Shown here one piece after another: positions 12,148-24,573 of a DNA stretch of 64,000 bases (the first letter of the stretch is position 1; every line of letters starts with the position of its first letter). Below the pieces are notes generated by a model, which made no database searches, was not told the origin of the DNA, and saw only the letters and a list, made by a program, of their open reading frames with translations. Source of the DNA: Pontederia crassipes (lineage: Eukaryota; Streptophyta; Magnoliopsida; Commelinales; Pontederiaceae); NCBI GenBank assembly GCA_030549335.1, contig JAUKPH010000022.1, positions 5,133,001-5,197,000 of the forward strand, written 5' to 3'. A program made the translations under genes and the position numbers.

Positions 12148-13380
12148 ATGGCAAAGCCATATCGCAGTTGAATTCATTGTTGGAAGGATAAATGTGGCAT
12201 TATAATAGAAGAATATAAGAATGATATTGATGAATTTATTGAGGTGGTATATGAAAATGAAAGTGTTGCTTCTTCATATGGCAAAATATTATGCCCATGT
12301 CGGAAATACAAATGTTATCAGTGGAAAGTAAGATATAATGTTGAGAAAGATTTATATTACAATGATTTCTTACTAAAATATACAAATTGGTTCTTCATGG
12401 TGAAGAAAGATGTAATAAAAAAGACAATAGTTGATGCTAACATAAATACCAATGTGGACGAGTCGAGCAATCTGTATATGGACATGATACGAGATGCAAT
12501 CCTAGCAAAAAATATTGACAAATTTATTGAAGAAGACCTGAATCCTTCGGCTTCTATGTTTTATAACATTTTCAAAGAAAAGCCGACGAACCTTTATGGG
12601 ATGAATGTGTGAAACAAAGTACACTTTCTACAGTGGCACAACTAATGAACTTAAAATCAGAATTTAATATGAGCGAAAGCTGTTTTGACCTAATGATTGC
12701 CATTATCAAAAAAATTTTGTAAGTGTAAAAGATTGATGAGAGATTTAAGTTCGAAATATCAGCAGATTGATGCATGTCACAACCATTGTATGTTGTATTA
12801 TAAGAGAAATAACTCACTTATCAGTCGTTCTATTTGTGGCAAGCCCAAATACAAACAGAGAAAGAATTCTTAAATTTTAAAAAAGAATATGGCAAATGCA
12901 GTGTTCAAATACTTTCTCATAGTTTCAAAATTGCAACGATTATTTCTTGGCATAAAGTAGGGGCACATGATGATCTGAGTTCCATTACACATCTGTGCAT
13001 GGAAACTATTTGATGTACTTCATCTGACTTTTTCAACAAAATCATACAATGTTAGATTGAGACTTTGCACCAATTGGTTCAATCCATTTGGCTCATCATG
13101 CATTGCTTATTCATGTTGACCAATTTTTGTCACACCTTATAATTTGTCTCTAAGCATGTGTATGAGATGAGAGAACATATTCCTTACCTGTATGATCCAA
13201 GGTTCTTTATTACCAAACAAAACTTTAGATATTTACTTAAGACTTTTGATTGATGAATTCAACATGTTGTGGGAGGATGACGTGCTTACTTATGACAAAT
13301 TTAAGAAAAAATTTCATTATGAGAGCCACATTGATGTGGACCATAAGTGATTTTCTATCATATGAAATGTCGGTCATGTT
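12148..13380 (+). pseudogene. CACTA transposase (TNPD type) pseudogene
   Basis: An ATG at 12148 opens a frame with a TGA at codon 8. The frame then reads DEFIEVVYENESVASS and ILCPCRKYKC, which is the transposase-associated domain, ending near 12609. Shifted frames continue the family pattern: LMNLKSEFNMSESCFDLM (12636-12700), KYQQIDACHNHCMLYYK (12750-12800), NWFNPFGSS, YNLSLSMCMR, YLRLLIDEFNMLWEDDVLTY (13225-13290) and SHIDVDHK. These follow the order of the Transposase_21 domain. Its product would bind and cut element ends in the nucleus. At least four breaks disable it. Confidence 0.85.
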
Positions 13381-13479
13381 GAACCTTCTCAGCCTACCCT
13401 AGCTGCAGCGAATGATAATTCCTTTTCAGTAGAATAAGAGGGTTTCAACGATAATGGGGTGGTCACTGTCAACAACTTT

Positions 13480-14830
13480 AATTGCTTGGTCATAAGTTAT
13501 ATAAATTTTATTATAGTTTTGCTTATAATTACATAATTAATTCTTTTTTGTCAATTGCAAGACCATTTTCATACCCGCTTCTACCATGCGGGATGTCAAT
13601 GCTCGTCCTTACCCACTTGCTGGAAGAGGGCGGATCGTGGAAAGATGTCCCAATTCAAATGCGAGATGATATCTTTCGGGCATTTACCATATGATTTTTT
13701 TTGTTATATAATTTATTTTATATAATTTTAAATTAATAACTTTTATAATATATTTTAGGAAGCAAATTAGTTTCGTCCTGTGCTCAATTTGGGGATGATT
13801 CGGAGATGCTTCGAGGAGGTGGCTGCGAGATGCTTTCGAAATTGTCTATATAAGTTTTGCAAGGCCGTCACGTCCGCTGGTCTCAGTGTGGAGTAGGGTA
13901 TACAAAAATGTCCAAAACATATTAGGCGTCTAATTTGAGAGTCGTTATGTATGAAGTGATAACTAAAGTTTATATTTATTTAATTTATAATTTTACAAAT
14001 TCTAAGTATTCGATGTTGATACTTGATGGATGAAGAATGACAGAGGAAGTCTAAAAAGTCAAAAATTAATAGACTTTCGAAGCCTGAAGCTCAAATCCAC
14101 ACAGACAGGTCGATTCGATTTGATGAGCATCGATGGTGCATGGTAATATAGATACAAAATTGAATAATCACACTTTTATCTTATATTTAATTAATTTGTG
14201 AAATTTGAAACTCTTTTGCAGGAGGAAAAAGAAGGTGGTTATGTCGATTTTCACATGGTCTACGAGGCCACACATACGAGTATCAATGACTTGATCACAC
14301 CCATTACATGTAGAGTTTTGGTAAGTCTAATGGCATGTTCATTTAGTTATTCACATTAGTGTAAATAATTTTTCAAATGTGCAATGTTTAAATTTTCTAG
14401 GATGTGTACAATGAGAAGATGGTCAAAAGGTACGAAAATGATCATTATCTCATAACGATTCATGTTTTTAATGTTATATACTACTTTATATGGTTATGTG
14501 GATTCTAATGATATATAATTTATATGATTTTTTTTACTTTGCAAAGGACATTGCTATTTGAGAGAAGATGACCAGCACGACACAAGGAGGATAACTGAGA
14601 GGCTTGGGAACAACAGTCTAGGTTCCTAGGAGGATCAGAGGATATGCAAGCAGCCCATCTACTTCGATTTCATCCTCCGCACCTGAGTTGACATTGGACA
14701 GCATCAGGGGACTTATCTTTCTCAGTAGCTTCCGCAACATCTGGCCCTTATCTTGTTGCAGACGATTCAGAGCATGCTCCGATCGTAGATCTAGTCCTCA
14801 CGAGGTCAATGACCGAGTAGGTCAGTGTCG
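13480..14830 (+). pseudogene. Second CACTA open frame remnant (plant transposase, Plant_tran_24-like)
   Basis: Scattered frames after the TNPD remains resemble the second En/Spm gene. WKDVPIQMRDDIFRAFTI lies near 13640-13690. SKINRLSKPEAQIHTDRS, then IRFDEHRWCM, sits near 14060-14140, and VDFHMVYEATHTSIND near 14240-14290. Short introns may separate them, since AG/GT borders flank several pieces. The order (a KPE..HT..S..EH block followed by a FxxTH block) fits the family. Divergence is high, so confidence is moderate. Confidence 0.5.
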
Positions 14831-15691
14831 AATGTCAAGAATGGCATCAATGATGTAATAATTTAGGATAGAAAATTTTGATACCTATTGTGATGTCTGA
14901 TATTATTTTATTATGTTATTAACACTTTTGTGATATTTATATCTTTTTATATGCATTACTCTTTATTATTATTGTTATGAATGCTTAGATCATTGTGATG
15001 AATGTCAAGAATGTATTATATATATGCATTGTAAATTATATGGGGGAAGGAAGGGAAGAATAGGGGTGAAATATGGCAAAGTAACTGGTAATTAGAGTCT
15101 CTTTAGCATCACAATAGCAAGGCACTAGGGTTGGGTGCTATATGAAACATATCTTACTTAACATCACCTTAGCGCCGAGTTAGCATCGCCATATTTAGCG
15201 TCACCATAGAGACTCCATACAACATCATGTTAGCATTAATTTAACGTCATTGTAGCGCCGCAACTTAGTGTCACGAGCATCTACGTAGCGTTGAACTTTA
15301 GCGACGCGTTAGCATCTGAGTAGCGCCACACTCTACGGCAAAGAATCGCGCTAGGGATTGTCTTAGCGCCATATTGGTGTCTGAATAGCATCTAGTTTAG
15401 TGTCAACATGGCGTCGAGCTAACGTCGCAAAACTTGCGTCGACGTAGCAACTCATTTTATTGTTTCACAACATGATATTTTGTGCCATGATAACGTCGGA
15501 GTAGTGTTGACACTTGTAGTGTCGTCCGTGTCCTTGGCTCTATGGTGACATTAATAGCTACCGAAGGTCGGTGCCTCAATTTTGTGACGTCATGTCGAGG
15601 CTAACATGTGGCTATGTTTTTTAGCCACGATTTAGCGGTGCTTTAGTGATGCCTTCTTGTGTCGCTAAATGAAAAATTTCATGTAGTGATG

Positions 15692-16208
15692 TAGTGGTGC
15701 ATGTTCTATTTTTTTCTCTTTCTCGTGATGTTTACCAGTGACACTGTTAAGTATACTTTAGTCTCAAAGATATGCATGTACCATGAAGTACATGTTAATT
15801 GATATAACCACTTAAAATTCAAAGTAAACAAATTTCAAGAAACCATAAGTTCGAAAGATTCATAAAATAATACAATCGAGTAAATATCATAATCACAGAC
15901 AAAGTGTAAATTATATATTCCAATCGAACATATTGGCATATCATTTATTTTCTCATCATATAACTCATATGAGTTCAAAATACAATACAAAATTGTGATT
16001 TTGAACAAAGAATAAAAATCAAAATATCGATCATAATAACGTTTATAATACTATAAAGTATAGAATGCCAAATCATACTTTAAGAGTAAATATGAACATA
16101 AAAAGATGCATCAATTGATGAAATTCACATGACCAAATTGAATGAATTTTTATGTACTCTTGATCTATCATCTTGTAGGTAGCAAGAATATCTTTAACCA
16201 TCTCAACT
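15692..16208. other. Spacer, no gene seen
   Basis: AT-rich sequence between the CACTA right end and LTR-like copy B. No coding or RNA signal is recognised. Confidence 0.45.
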
Positions 16209-17007
16209 TGTTGGAAATAGTGGGTACATAGAAAGAGAAGAAATAAAAATAGAAAATTTGAGAACATGACATATTGCGAAGAGAATTATTTGTCCTCACA
16301 CGAAGTTTGCTATTGGGTTGTGCAATAATATTCTTAGGATATAATAAAGTCGCTGAGTTCATCAACGTAACAACCGTTGAAGAAATTAGTCCCTTATTCT
16401 AGTAATTTGCAATGACTTAAATGCATTTTTCATGTGTTATACACATAGTATTCATTATATGTTCATTGTTTTTTGATATGCTTCTTGTCATTTTCGATTG
16501 TGTGAAAATGCACAAAGGAGAAACCTATTTATATGTTCGAAAGATCACTTCACGAAGGGATGTGTCAACATTTTTTCATCCAAAAGGCACATCTATTAAT
16601 GAAATGGTTCACTTAGTTCTTTTTTATATAAGGACATACCTTATAGTGCAAGGACATACATATTTATTACTGTATAGACATTGATACACTTATCACGAAA
16701 AAAATGCATCTATTCAAGTGGAAATACTGACTCTTCAAATATGAACAAAATTATTCAAATGCGAACATACCTTTTACTTATGAACTAATATAATTCTTCA
16801 TCTAAGAGTATCCTTTCATTAATAAGATAATTCTTCATAGCACAATTTCACTTATAACACATGTAAAGATATCTTTTAATTTAATTTTATAACACGCCAT
16901 TAATAAAAAGATGTGATGCTATATTTTATACTTAACTAATAAATATGAACACATTTTCAATATTCACAAAAGATATATTTGAAATTTGAAAATTTCAAAT
17001 TCCAACA
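16209..17007 (-). repeat. LTR-like repeat, copy B (~800 bp)
   Basis: Direct-orientation relative of 7321-8097, starting TGTTGGAAATAGTG and ending TTCCAACA. It shares the same block order with frequent substitutions and small indels, so the copies are old. ATATCCACTATAG to its right again resembles a polypurine tract on the minus strand. That favours two separate 3' LTR relics over a single LTR pair. Confidence 0.6.
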
Positions 17008-17516
17008 ATATCCACTATAGTCCCCTTAGTTTAGAATCTTTTCACTTCCCAACATGATTTCTTAAGACTATGGAAAGGATCATCAATTCATCATAGACAT
17101 AACATGTGATCGATAGAGCTGGAGATAAGTTTTGTTTGAAAAGGAACCATGTAGGATGACAAAATAACTTGTTGAAACTGTGCCCAGCGTATCTATACAA
17201 TCATGCAAATGAAAGAAATGGTACTCTCTCTCTCTCCCCGTGTAATCCCAATTAAGTAGTGCGAATCATGACAATTAAACAATCACAATTTTTTCAGGAT
17301 GTCGGCAAACAAAACGATAATTTTGCCTCGAGAGGCCGATGGATGGAGATGGAGATGGATTGATAGGATAAAATAATAATAAAGAAGAAGAAGAAGAATT
17401 GTGATCAATCAATTATTGTGGTTGGCGAGCATTTCCAATTCCATTCCACCACAGATCCATACATATAAAAAGTGATTAGGGACGTCGATGAGAAGTCAAG
17501 TCTCCGGACCGCAGAT
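17008..17516. other. Spacer with simple repeats
   Basis: Non-coding sequence with a (CT)n run near 17226 and a GAA-type run near 17380-17397. No gene is seen. Confidence 0.45.
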
Positions 17517-17940
17517 CCTACAAGAAAATCGTGATTTTTTTACGGATAATTTATGACAGTTCTAAATCCGTCGATCGCGATTTTTCGACGGATTATTTCC
17601 GACGGTTCTAAATCCATCGTAATTTGCGACGAATTTTTTGATGGTTTCGTTTTCGACGGATTTTTCGACGGTTATGACCGTCAGAAATAATTTATATTAT
17701 TATTTAATTTTTCGATGATTAGGAACATCGATATTTTCGACGGATATCCATCCGTCGCAATTTTTAACGACTTTTCCGACGGTTACGACCGTCGGAAATA
17801 AAAAATTTAATTATATATTTTTTATATTATTATTTAATTATGATTCTGACTAAAAAACCGTCGGTAATTACGTTACCGACGATTTTCGGATTAATTACCG
17901 ACGGTCCAGATCGTCGGTAATCAACGTTTTTCTAACAGTG
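17517..17940. mobile_element. Miniature non-autonomous CACTA (CGACGG family)
   Basis: The left end CCTACAAGAAAATCG is a slightly damaged CACTACAAGAAAA. The right end is TTTTTCTAACAGTG. The whole 424 bp is built from CGACGG/CCGTCG and GACGATT motifs in both orientations with AT-rich fill, like the arms of the elements at 35128-38199 and 61110-62900. The GC-rich core of those copies is absent. No clear 3-bp duplication is found, probably through end decay. Confidence 0.8.
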
Positions 17941-18712
17941 AGAGGACAGAAAAATTAGGAGAGGTGCCGATCTGATTACCCCCTTCTGGGTGGCACATCT
18001 CGCTGTCACTCATCTAATTTTCCACGCGGGTCACGTGTCCGCCGTATATTTTGGACTATGTTCCTTTGGGCATAAATCAGTCACCAAGTTACTCCTCCAT
18101 CCATCTATAGATCCCCAAGTTTTAATGCGTGCAGCACCAATGCAATCCCTCACAGATTATACACATATACTTTCGACTAAAATTAGCGAATACATGATTT
18201 GCAAAATAGTATTAACTAATAAATGTCACCCACTTAATTAGTGCAATATTACCTAATAATAGTACTATCCAGAATGACATTAAATTAATCAAATTCGATA
18301 GTGAATTGAGATTTTTAACTTTTCGGATATTTGGATTGGCAATCGAAAAATATAAATGTCACCCGAAATTGTATGCATAAGAAGATCGGAACTTGTATTT
18401 TTATTTTTTTTTCTACTTTTTCACTGTTTCTTATAGTGAAAAATTGTCTATAGAATAGTATAGAGGTAAACGTACAAGCAAATTATCATATCTAAACGAG
18501 CAATATACATGTTGCAAAATTGATCCTTTTCGGGGTACCTACTCGCTTGTCCTCGGTATCAAAGCTAGTAATATCAGTAGAATTATAATGCAGAATGATA
18601 TTTTTCTAATACTAAGAATTGAACTGGCCGTAGTAGTTCATATCAAATTTGTAATTAGCGGTCAATTTGGTGCAATTAACCTTTGAGCATAGAATAAAAG
18701 GAGTAAAGGAAA

Positions 18713-18765
<53 letters not shown>

Positions 18766-19813
18766 TATTACTGAATGATGCTGTAATTGAGCAATTGCTA
18801 CAGGTTGGTGTAATATCCACGTATCCGTAAAGCAAGCCCCTTGAAACTGCATGGCGAAGCATCGCCTAATGGTCCTCTGATTAATGTAGACAATGAGGAA
18901 GTCAATTTATGCAAGAAATTAAAATTACATATTTAGGAGGCCAATGTTTGCTTATATTAATCATGGAGAGTGATAGGCCTTTAATGTTCTTGTCACCATC
19001 TGAACTAAGGGGATCATCCAACTTGGAGCCCGCATGCATCCAAAACCGTGTTCTAAGGGTACGTTTAGATCCATCTCCAGGCATTCCCATTGGAAACCGC
19101 GTCTCGACATCAACTATATTTCGATGGATACAAATTGCAAGATCGCTAATTCGCATTATATAATAATTAGCATGTATAAAATATTAGTTCCAATATTGAT
19201 TTCTTTGAAGCACTCCTAGACACATATTCTATGTTGGTTGTACAATTTTATATATATATATAGTCTAAGTAATATGTAATAAAAAATTGTACAACCAACA
19301 TAGAATACGCAATGTTGGGATTATATATATATATATATATATATATAAGATTAAAACTAACAAACTAATATTAAATCCAATAAAAATTTCATCTCAATCA
19401 TATAATCATTATCTTGATTGCATATTGATCATAGAAAAATTGGTTGCACGCTAATATATACATGAAACTTCTTTCCATTCGAAAGAAAAATGAAAAAGAA
19501 ATAACAATATTGGAGACTCATCCTACGAGGCAAAGAGTACTTCCAAGAATCGTAATTTCGTATAGCGTAAGCGTCAACATGGACCATGCATGTTGTATAA
19601 CCAAATGCATGCACGCACCTTGCGCAATCTTCTTCAGATATTGTTTTTGGCATTTGTTGTGTCCTGTCCATAAAATAACACACACACGCACACACGAGCG
19701 AAGACAAGTTACTGAACGCACTTCACAAAATTGTACGTATATATGAAATCACACAATTGAGGGCGAACAAACAATTAATTAATTGGTGGCACTGCACTGC
19801 AGGTTGCAGCTGT
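17941..19813. other. Intergenic region upstream of HyPRP gene 1
   Basis: AT-rich sequence with TA runs at about 18719-18753 and 19322-19348 and a perfect hairpin at 19225-19307. The open frames at 18900-19220 and 19430-19750 have no recognisable domain and overlap on both strands. Confidence 0.5.
19225..19307. repeat. Perfect 25-bp inverted repeat with 33-bp AT loop
   Basis: Arms 19225-19249 (TATTCTATGTTGGTTGTACA plus ATTTT) and 19283-19307 are exact reverse complements. The loop is mostly TA. It could be a tiny MITE or a hairpin transcript source, but nothing shows transcription. Confidence 0.85.
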
Positions 19814-19822
19814 CTATATAAG
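19814..19822 (+). promoter_or_regulatory. TATA box of HyPRP gene 1
   Basis: CTATATAAG lies 117 bp before the ATG at 19931, a normal distance for a short plant 5' leader. HyPRP gene 2 has the same TCTATATAA core 91 bp upstream of its ATG. Confidence 0.8.
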
Positions 19823-19930
19823 CCACCACCATAAACCTCACCTTCCACCACTGCGGTGCTTACTACTACGTACGTACTGCAGTGTGCACCACGTCATCTC
19901 TCTCTGCTCCAACTATATACAAAACTGAGA

Positions 19931-20452
19931 ATGGGGAAGCACATCACTGCCACCTTCGTACTGTTCCTGAACTTGGCTGCCACCATCTTTCCGGCCACCC
20001 TCGCCTGCCCCTACTGCCCCACTCCGACTCCGCCAACCAAGAAGATACCTCCGCCGCCTCCTCCGTCGCCGCCTCCGCCATCGCCACCCCCGCCGGTCGC
20101 CTGCCCTCCGCCGCCGCCGCCGCCGCCCCCGCCGAAGCCAACCCCCACGCCGTGCCCTCCGCCGCCGTCAACCCCCAAGACGCCGAGCGGAGCGTGCCCC
20201 ATCGACACGCTGAAGCTGAGCGCTTGCGTCGACCTGCTCGGCGGCCTCGTGCACGCCGTCATCGGCCAGGAAGCCAAGTCGGCGTGCTGCCCGCTGCTGG
20301 AAGGGGTGGCGGACTTGGACGCGGCGCTCTGCCTCTGCACCACCATCAGGGCCAAGGCCCTGAGCCTGAGCGTTGTCCTGCCCGTTGCGCTCGAGCTGCT
20401 GGTCAACTGCGGCAAGCACGTGCCCTCTGATTACCAGTGTCCTGCGTACTAG
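19931..20452 (+). CDS. Hybrid proline-rich protein (8-cysteine motif, DC2.15-like), 173 aa
   Basis: Secreted cell-wall protein of the HyPRP family, lipid-transfer-protein-related. Residues 1-25 form a signal peptide (MGKH start, hydrophobic run, ATLA|C). Residues 26-85 are a Pro-rich linker with PPPPPxPPPPSPPPP blocks and extra Cys at 26, 29, 58 and 75. Residues 89-173 carry the eight-cysteine domain: C89, C99, C119-C120, C134-x-C136, C160, C170. The start is chosen at the ATG because the paralogue at 48181 also begins MGKH; the upstream in-frame extension has no ATG. It is intronless and GC-rich. Family members are thought to tie lipid or membrane to the wall and respond to development and stress; the role here is inference. 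Confidence 0.93.
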   Translation: MGKHITATFVLFLNLAATIFPATLACPYCPTPTPPTKKIPPPPPPSPPPPSPPPPVACPPPPPPPPPPKPTPTPCPPPPSTPKTPSGACPIDTLKLSACVDLLGGLVHAVIGQEAKSACCPLLEGVADLDAALCLCTTIRAKALSLSVVLPVALELLVNCGKHVPSDYQCPAY

Positions 20453-20467
20453 CTACCTCTTATCAGC

Positions 20468-20471
<4 letters not shown>

Positions 20472-20523
<52 letters not shown>
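20472..20523. repeat. (AT)n microsatellite in the HyPRP1 3' UTR
   Basis: About 26 AT units begin 20 bp after the stop codon, within the expected 3' UTR. Confidence 0.9.
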
Positions 20524-20526
<3 letters not shown>

Positions 20527-22620
20527 CTAGATGCAAACTTCCTGCAAGGTGCGAGCTTAAATATATATTAATAATCCTTTATACATATCTCTTGTGACAT
20601 CGTGACCGGCCTTAATTAGTTGTAATATTGTGATCGAAGGACTAGTAAGTTTACGTATGTAATGTAAGCTCTGAAAAGATAATAAACAGTACTGTCTATG
20701 TTTTGTGCCAAGTCATTTTATTTATGCATATTCATGCTGCATGGAAAATATACCGATGTCACACTTAGGTTATATATTTCGACTTTCCAGTTACCTGAAT
20801 TGTGATTTTCTTTAACGTTTTCTACTCTGAGGATATAGCAAAATGTTCTTTTTTGAACAACAACAAAATAGTTTCACCTTTTTCATATGTACCATCAAAT
20901 TTTCTACTTTTTCCTGTAAAAAAATATAGAATTATGATTGTACTCTTTCTTATCATCTTAGATAATATTTTTTAGAACAAAAATTATGATCACATATAAG
21001 AATGCATCCAGAATTTAAGACGAAAACAATTGTATAGAAATCATATTGTATACTCTTATCGAACTCCCTTTATAAATGACAAAAATTACAATAGAATATG
21101 ATGCATTAATCCTTAAAAAATAAGACACTTATTTCAAGATAAGAAAATAAATTAATTTTGAACTACAAATAGAATATAGGGCTCCGTCCTATGGCAATGC
21201 GAGCGAACCTTTTATTTCGGAGCGAAGGATTAGATGAATTTTTAGTTAGAATAAGATATTCAATATATTATTAACAGTAAATAGGATTAAGATTTAAAAT
21301 ATTATTAACAGTATACTGAAAATAGGCTATTTTAAGCAATATATTTCTTTTATATGTCCACCATTGATTTTGATAACAGTTGTACTCCACATATTTCTTG
21401 TTCCTTTTATTCCTTCTTATGTGATAATGAAGGATAAACGTACATACAAATTGTTGAAGAAGATAAAGTAAATATAAGAGTTGACGATGAGGTAAGGGAA
21501 CATTTTTACATAATTAAAGAAAGATAAATGTGCATCCCCAATATTACCCAAGAAAAAAAAAGATAAGTGTTAGACAAGCAATTTGAATTATCATTTCCCC
21601 AAGAAATTGTGACCATTATTTATATCGATGTTGGAGAGTATTCTCGTCGGTTTCAAATGTCGGGTAGCAATGATATTAAAAAAAAAAGAAAAAGAAAGAT
21701 AAATTGTTATTTTCCTTCTTTGGATGTGGAACAATAAATCACCCGAAAGAAACTTACACATGGGGTACGTACATTTTGCATATATAGTTGCATGAAGATT
21801 AAACATATTGGACATGTTATTATATATAGCATATATAACTTGGAAATTTCTCATTGAACGACTCACTGGCTTACAACTAATGCCAAATATCAGATCCGTC
21901 TTTAAAAGAGCCTTTATATTTTTAGGTACAAATTAGAGTAAATTAACCAGAGGGTAGCAGACAATTAAATATACATTAAAAATTATAAAGATAAAGTTAG
22001 ATATATTTTATTATTAGATGACGCTTTTGAATAAATTTTTATGCCATTAATATATATAACATATAGTATAAACGCAAGTACTACCGGAGTGGTCAAGTTG
22101 TGGAAGAAAAAAAAATGGTAGTTAAAATGTTACATGATGAAAGCGACAAAGACTTGTTTTCACTCAATTTATAATAATATGAAAAATGGCCCATTAATTT
22201 TGATGCCCTCGCCTTGCTGGTGAGGAAGAGGGAGACAATAACTTAAAATTAAGAAATAAAACAACTGAGAGAAAAGGACCTTTTTAGTTTACTCCACATT
22301 GTGTAGTGGCTTTGCTGGACGTTGCCCACAATTGTACATTTAAGTGTGAATATATAGCTCATCATTTACATACATCGATTAAATATTAGAATACTAAAAA
22401 AAAATTAAAAAAATAAAAGGGCGGAGTCCCACCATACCATGTCATCCCTTTGCCCTCGCAGCATATCAATTTTAAACTATCCATATATGAGTAGTTAAAA
22501 TAATAACTCATGATCGCAAATTCAAATTTTAATAGATGGTCTTCTCTCATTGTCAATACTAATCGGTTGATTAACATCATTTTAGTAAAAAAGATATATG
22601 CAGAGAGATTTTCATTAGGC
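20524..22620. other. Intergenic, 3' flank of HyPRP1
   Basis: GATAATAAACAG near 20679 may serve as a polyadenylation region (AATAAA at about 20682). Beyond it lies AT-rich sequence without recognised genes. Confidence 0.5.
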
Positions 22621-22622
22621 CT

Positions 22623-22654
22623 AATATATATATATATATGTATGTGTGTGTATT

Positions 22655-22688
<34 letters not shown>
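22623..22688. repeat. Compound TA/TG microsatellite
   Basis: Two TA runs flank a GTATGTGTGTGT segment. A simple repeat. Confidence 0.85.
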
Positions 22689-22690
<2 letters not shown>

Positions 22691-22699
22691 TGTATTAGT

Positions 22700-23680
22700 T
22701 ATTTTATTAAAAGCGAATTTGATAATAATACATTTATTCGATTATTGAATAATGGGTCTTTCTCTAATGCCTCGAAAAATTTATCCTAAAAACTCAAGAC
22801 AATTAGTGAAATTCAACTATATTAGCCTTTTCATTATTATGTAATCATAATAAAATGATTTAACATTAATACAATGAAAACTTTAATCAATAAAATAAAA
22901 TGAGATAAAACCATAATTGTCATTGGAAGCCTTCATAAAAAACATCTATAATATAATATTATAGAGTAGAAAACATAAACTAGTATTTTTTATTCAAAAA
23001 TCACTAAATCAGTAGTCTAGACTCAATGTATCATCATCACACTACTTAAGCCTAAACCATGTGCATGTTTGTTGTCATGAACTGAGCCTGCACGGATCCA
23101 GAATGCATGATTTTCTTGTTAGAGTATGTAAAGAACATGCAATGAATGATTTTATACATGATACTAAATGATATCCATATTCAATTTTATATAATAGAAA
23201 AAAATATATGCATGTCATGTACTTAGCGATCTACATGTCAATCAATCATAACAATCTATTTATCAAAATTACATGGTAAGACATATAATTAACCATCACA
23301 TATGAAACAATCATAACAATCATCATTCAATTCAATAGGCATATAAGTGATTTGGACTTATCTTAGTAATTGTCTCATTAACTTCCTCAGGGTTGCTTTA
23401 TAATCCTTTCGAACTCCATTTTCGTGTGCATCAATCTATCAATTCAATCAGTCCCCTAGAATATATGATCTTACAATAGTTTAGAGTTATGACATGTAAC
23501 GATCCTTACTAATTGGGTGCATTATGCTTTTAAATCAATAATCAAATATTACGTCACTCAATCTTCAAATTTTAACCTAGTTACGAGGAAATATGCACTG
23601 CATATATCTAAATTCATATACAATAATCAAGCATTATTACATATTATTAGTACGATAAAATAACTATAATAACATATGGG
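22700..23680. other. AT-rich spacer, no gene seen
   Basis: Non-coding. It may include the far end of the Gypsy LTR whose inner border is at 24573; that outer border could not be fixed. Confidence 0.4.
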
Positions 23681-24573
23681 CCATTGTCAGACGATCACAG
23701 TCATGACAGGGTGGTCACGCTCGTGACCGAGGCCCTGTAACCCCTTTTCGTCCAAGTGTTGGTCACAGTTGTGATTGGAATGTCACGGTTGTGACTAGGA
23801 TGTCACGATCGTGCTTCCATGGGAAAACGGTAGTGAGCGAGTCCAATTTTAGACTGTTCCTTCAGGCCTCACATTCACTTGGGTGATCACGATCATGCTC
23901 GGCCTTGTTATGGTCGTGATAGAATCTGTAACGGGCATAACAATGCCTTGACATTTTGTCGGCTTTTAGCTGGTCACGGTCATTCCGAAGGTTGATAGGG
24001 TCGTGTTGACATCTTGAAGGCTCGACATCTAACTCGAAAATTTATATTTTGACATCAAATCGAAGGGGGAAATATGCACATAATTAAGGCATGATTTATA
24101 AGCATAAGAACTTATTCTTAGAGTAATTTATTCAACATCAAACATAAACATCCAAGTTGTAGGGTTTTCCTTTAGAATCATCAATATCAAAACTAGCGCA
24201 TAAAACATAAATTAACAATAGATCTAATAATAAAACTTGTAAATCTAGCAATTATAATTATGCAACCCTCAATCACAATTCATTATGAGGACAAGGAGTT
24301 CTCAAACTCTAAATCTAATATATGAAGGCCATTGAGAGAGAAGAGAGATGTTGGATCCCCTTTACGTATCTTAATATTGAATTTCCTTCTCTTTTCTCTT
24401 CTTCCTCGTCTTCCTCTTTGTTTCTCAAGTTCTCCTTCCTCAAACGCTAGTAGTCAAGTGAGCAATTGGGGAAAAGATATTAACAAGAGGACTTACTGTC
24501 TTTAAATAGAAGAGAATTAAGGTTTAAGCTTAAAAGCCCAATTTTCCCTTAAATAAAATCTTGGAGTATTACA
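23681..24573 (-). repeat. Gypsy LTR portion (minus), inner border at 24573
   Basis: The right border reads GGAGTATTACA, so on the minus strand the LTR starts TGTAATACTCC. It is preceded there by a polypurine tract (24574-24590, AAAGGGGGAGGA on minus). The stretch 24170-24573 has a diverged relative at 43098-43507. The part at 23681-23960 is rich in GTCACG(G/A)TCGTGAC-like palindromes. The left LTR border is not identified. Confidence 0.65.

Larger units (their letters stand above)
11082..15688 (+). mobile_element. CACTA (En/Spm) DNA transposon with 3-bp target duplication, decayed
   Basis: The left end is CACTACAAAAAAATT and the right end ..AATTTCATGTAGTG. Both are flanked by ATG (11079-11081 and 15689-15691), the 3-bp duplication expected of CACTA elements. 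The arms carry repeated GCGTC/GACGC-type motifs (11110-11250 and 15100-15680), taken as subterminal transposase-binding repeats. A GC-rich CT-biased block sits at 11290-11510. Inside lie remains of a TNPD-type transposase and a second frame. Length is 4607 bp. The stops and shifts make it non-functional. Confidence 0.9.

Noticed and set aside
20011..20430. Large antisense and alternative frames over the HyPRP1 coding region
   Set aside because: Shadows of a GC-rich gene; the MGKH..8CM frame is the only one with signal peptide and conserved domain.
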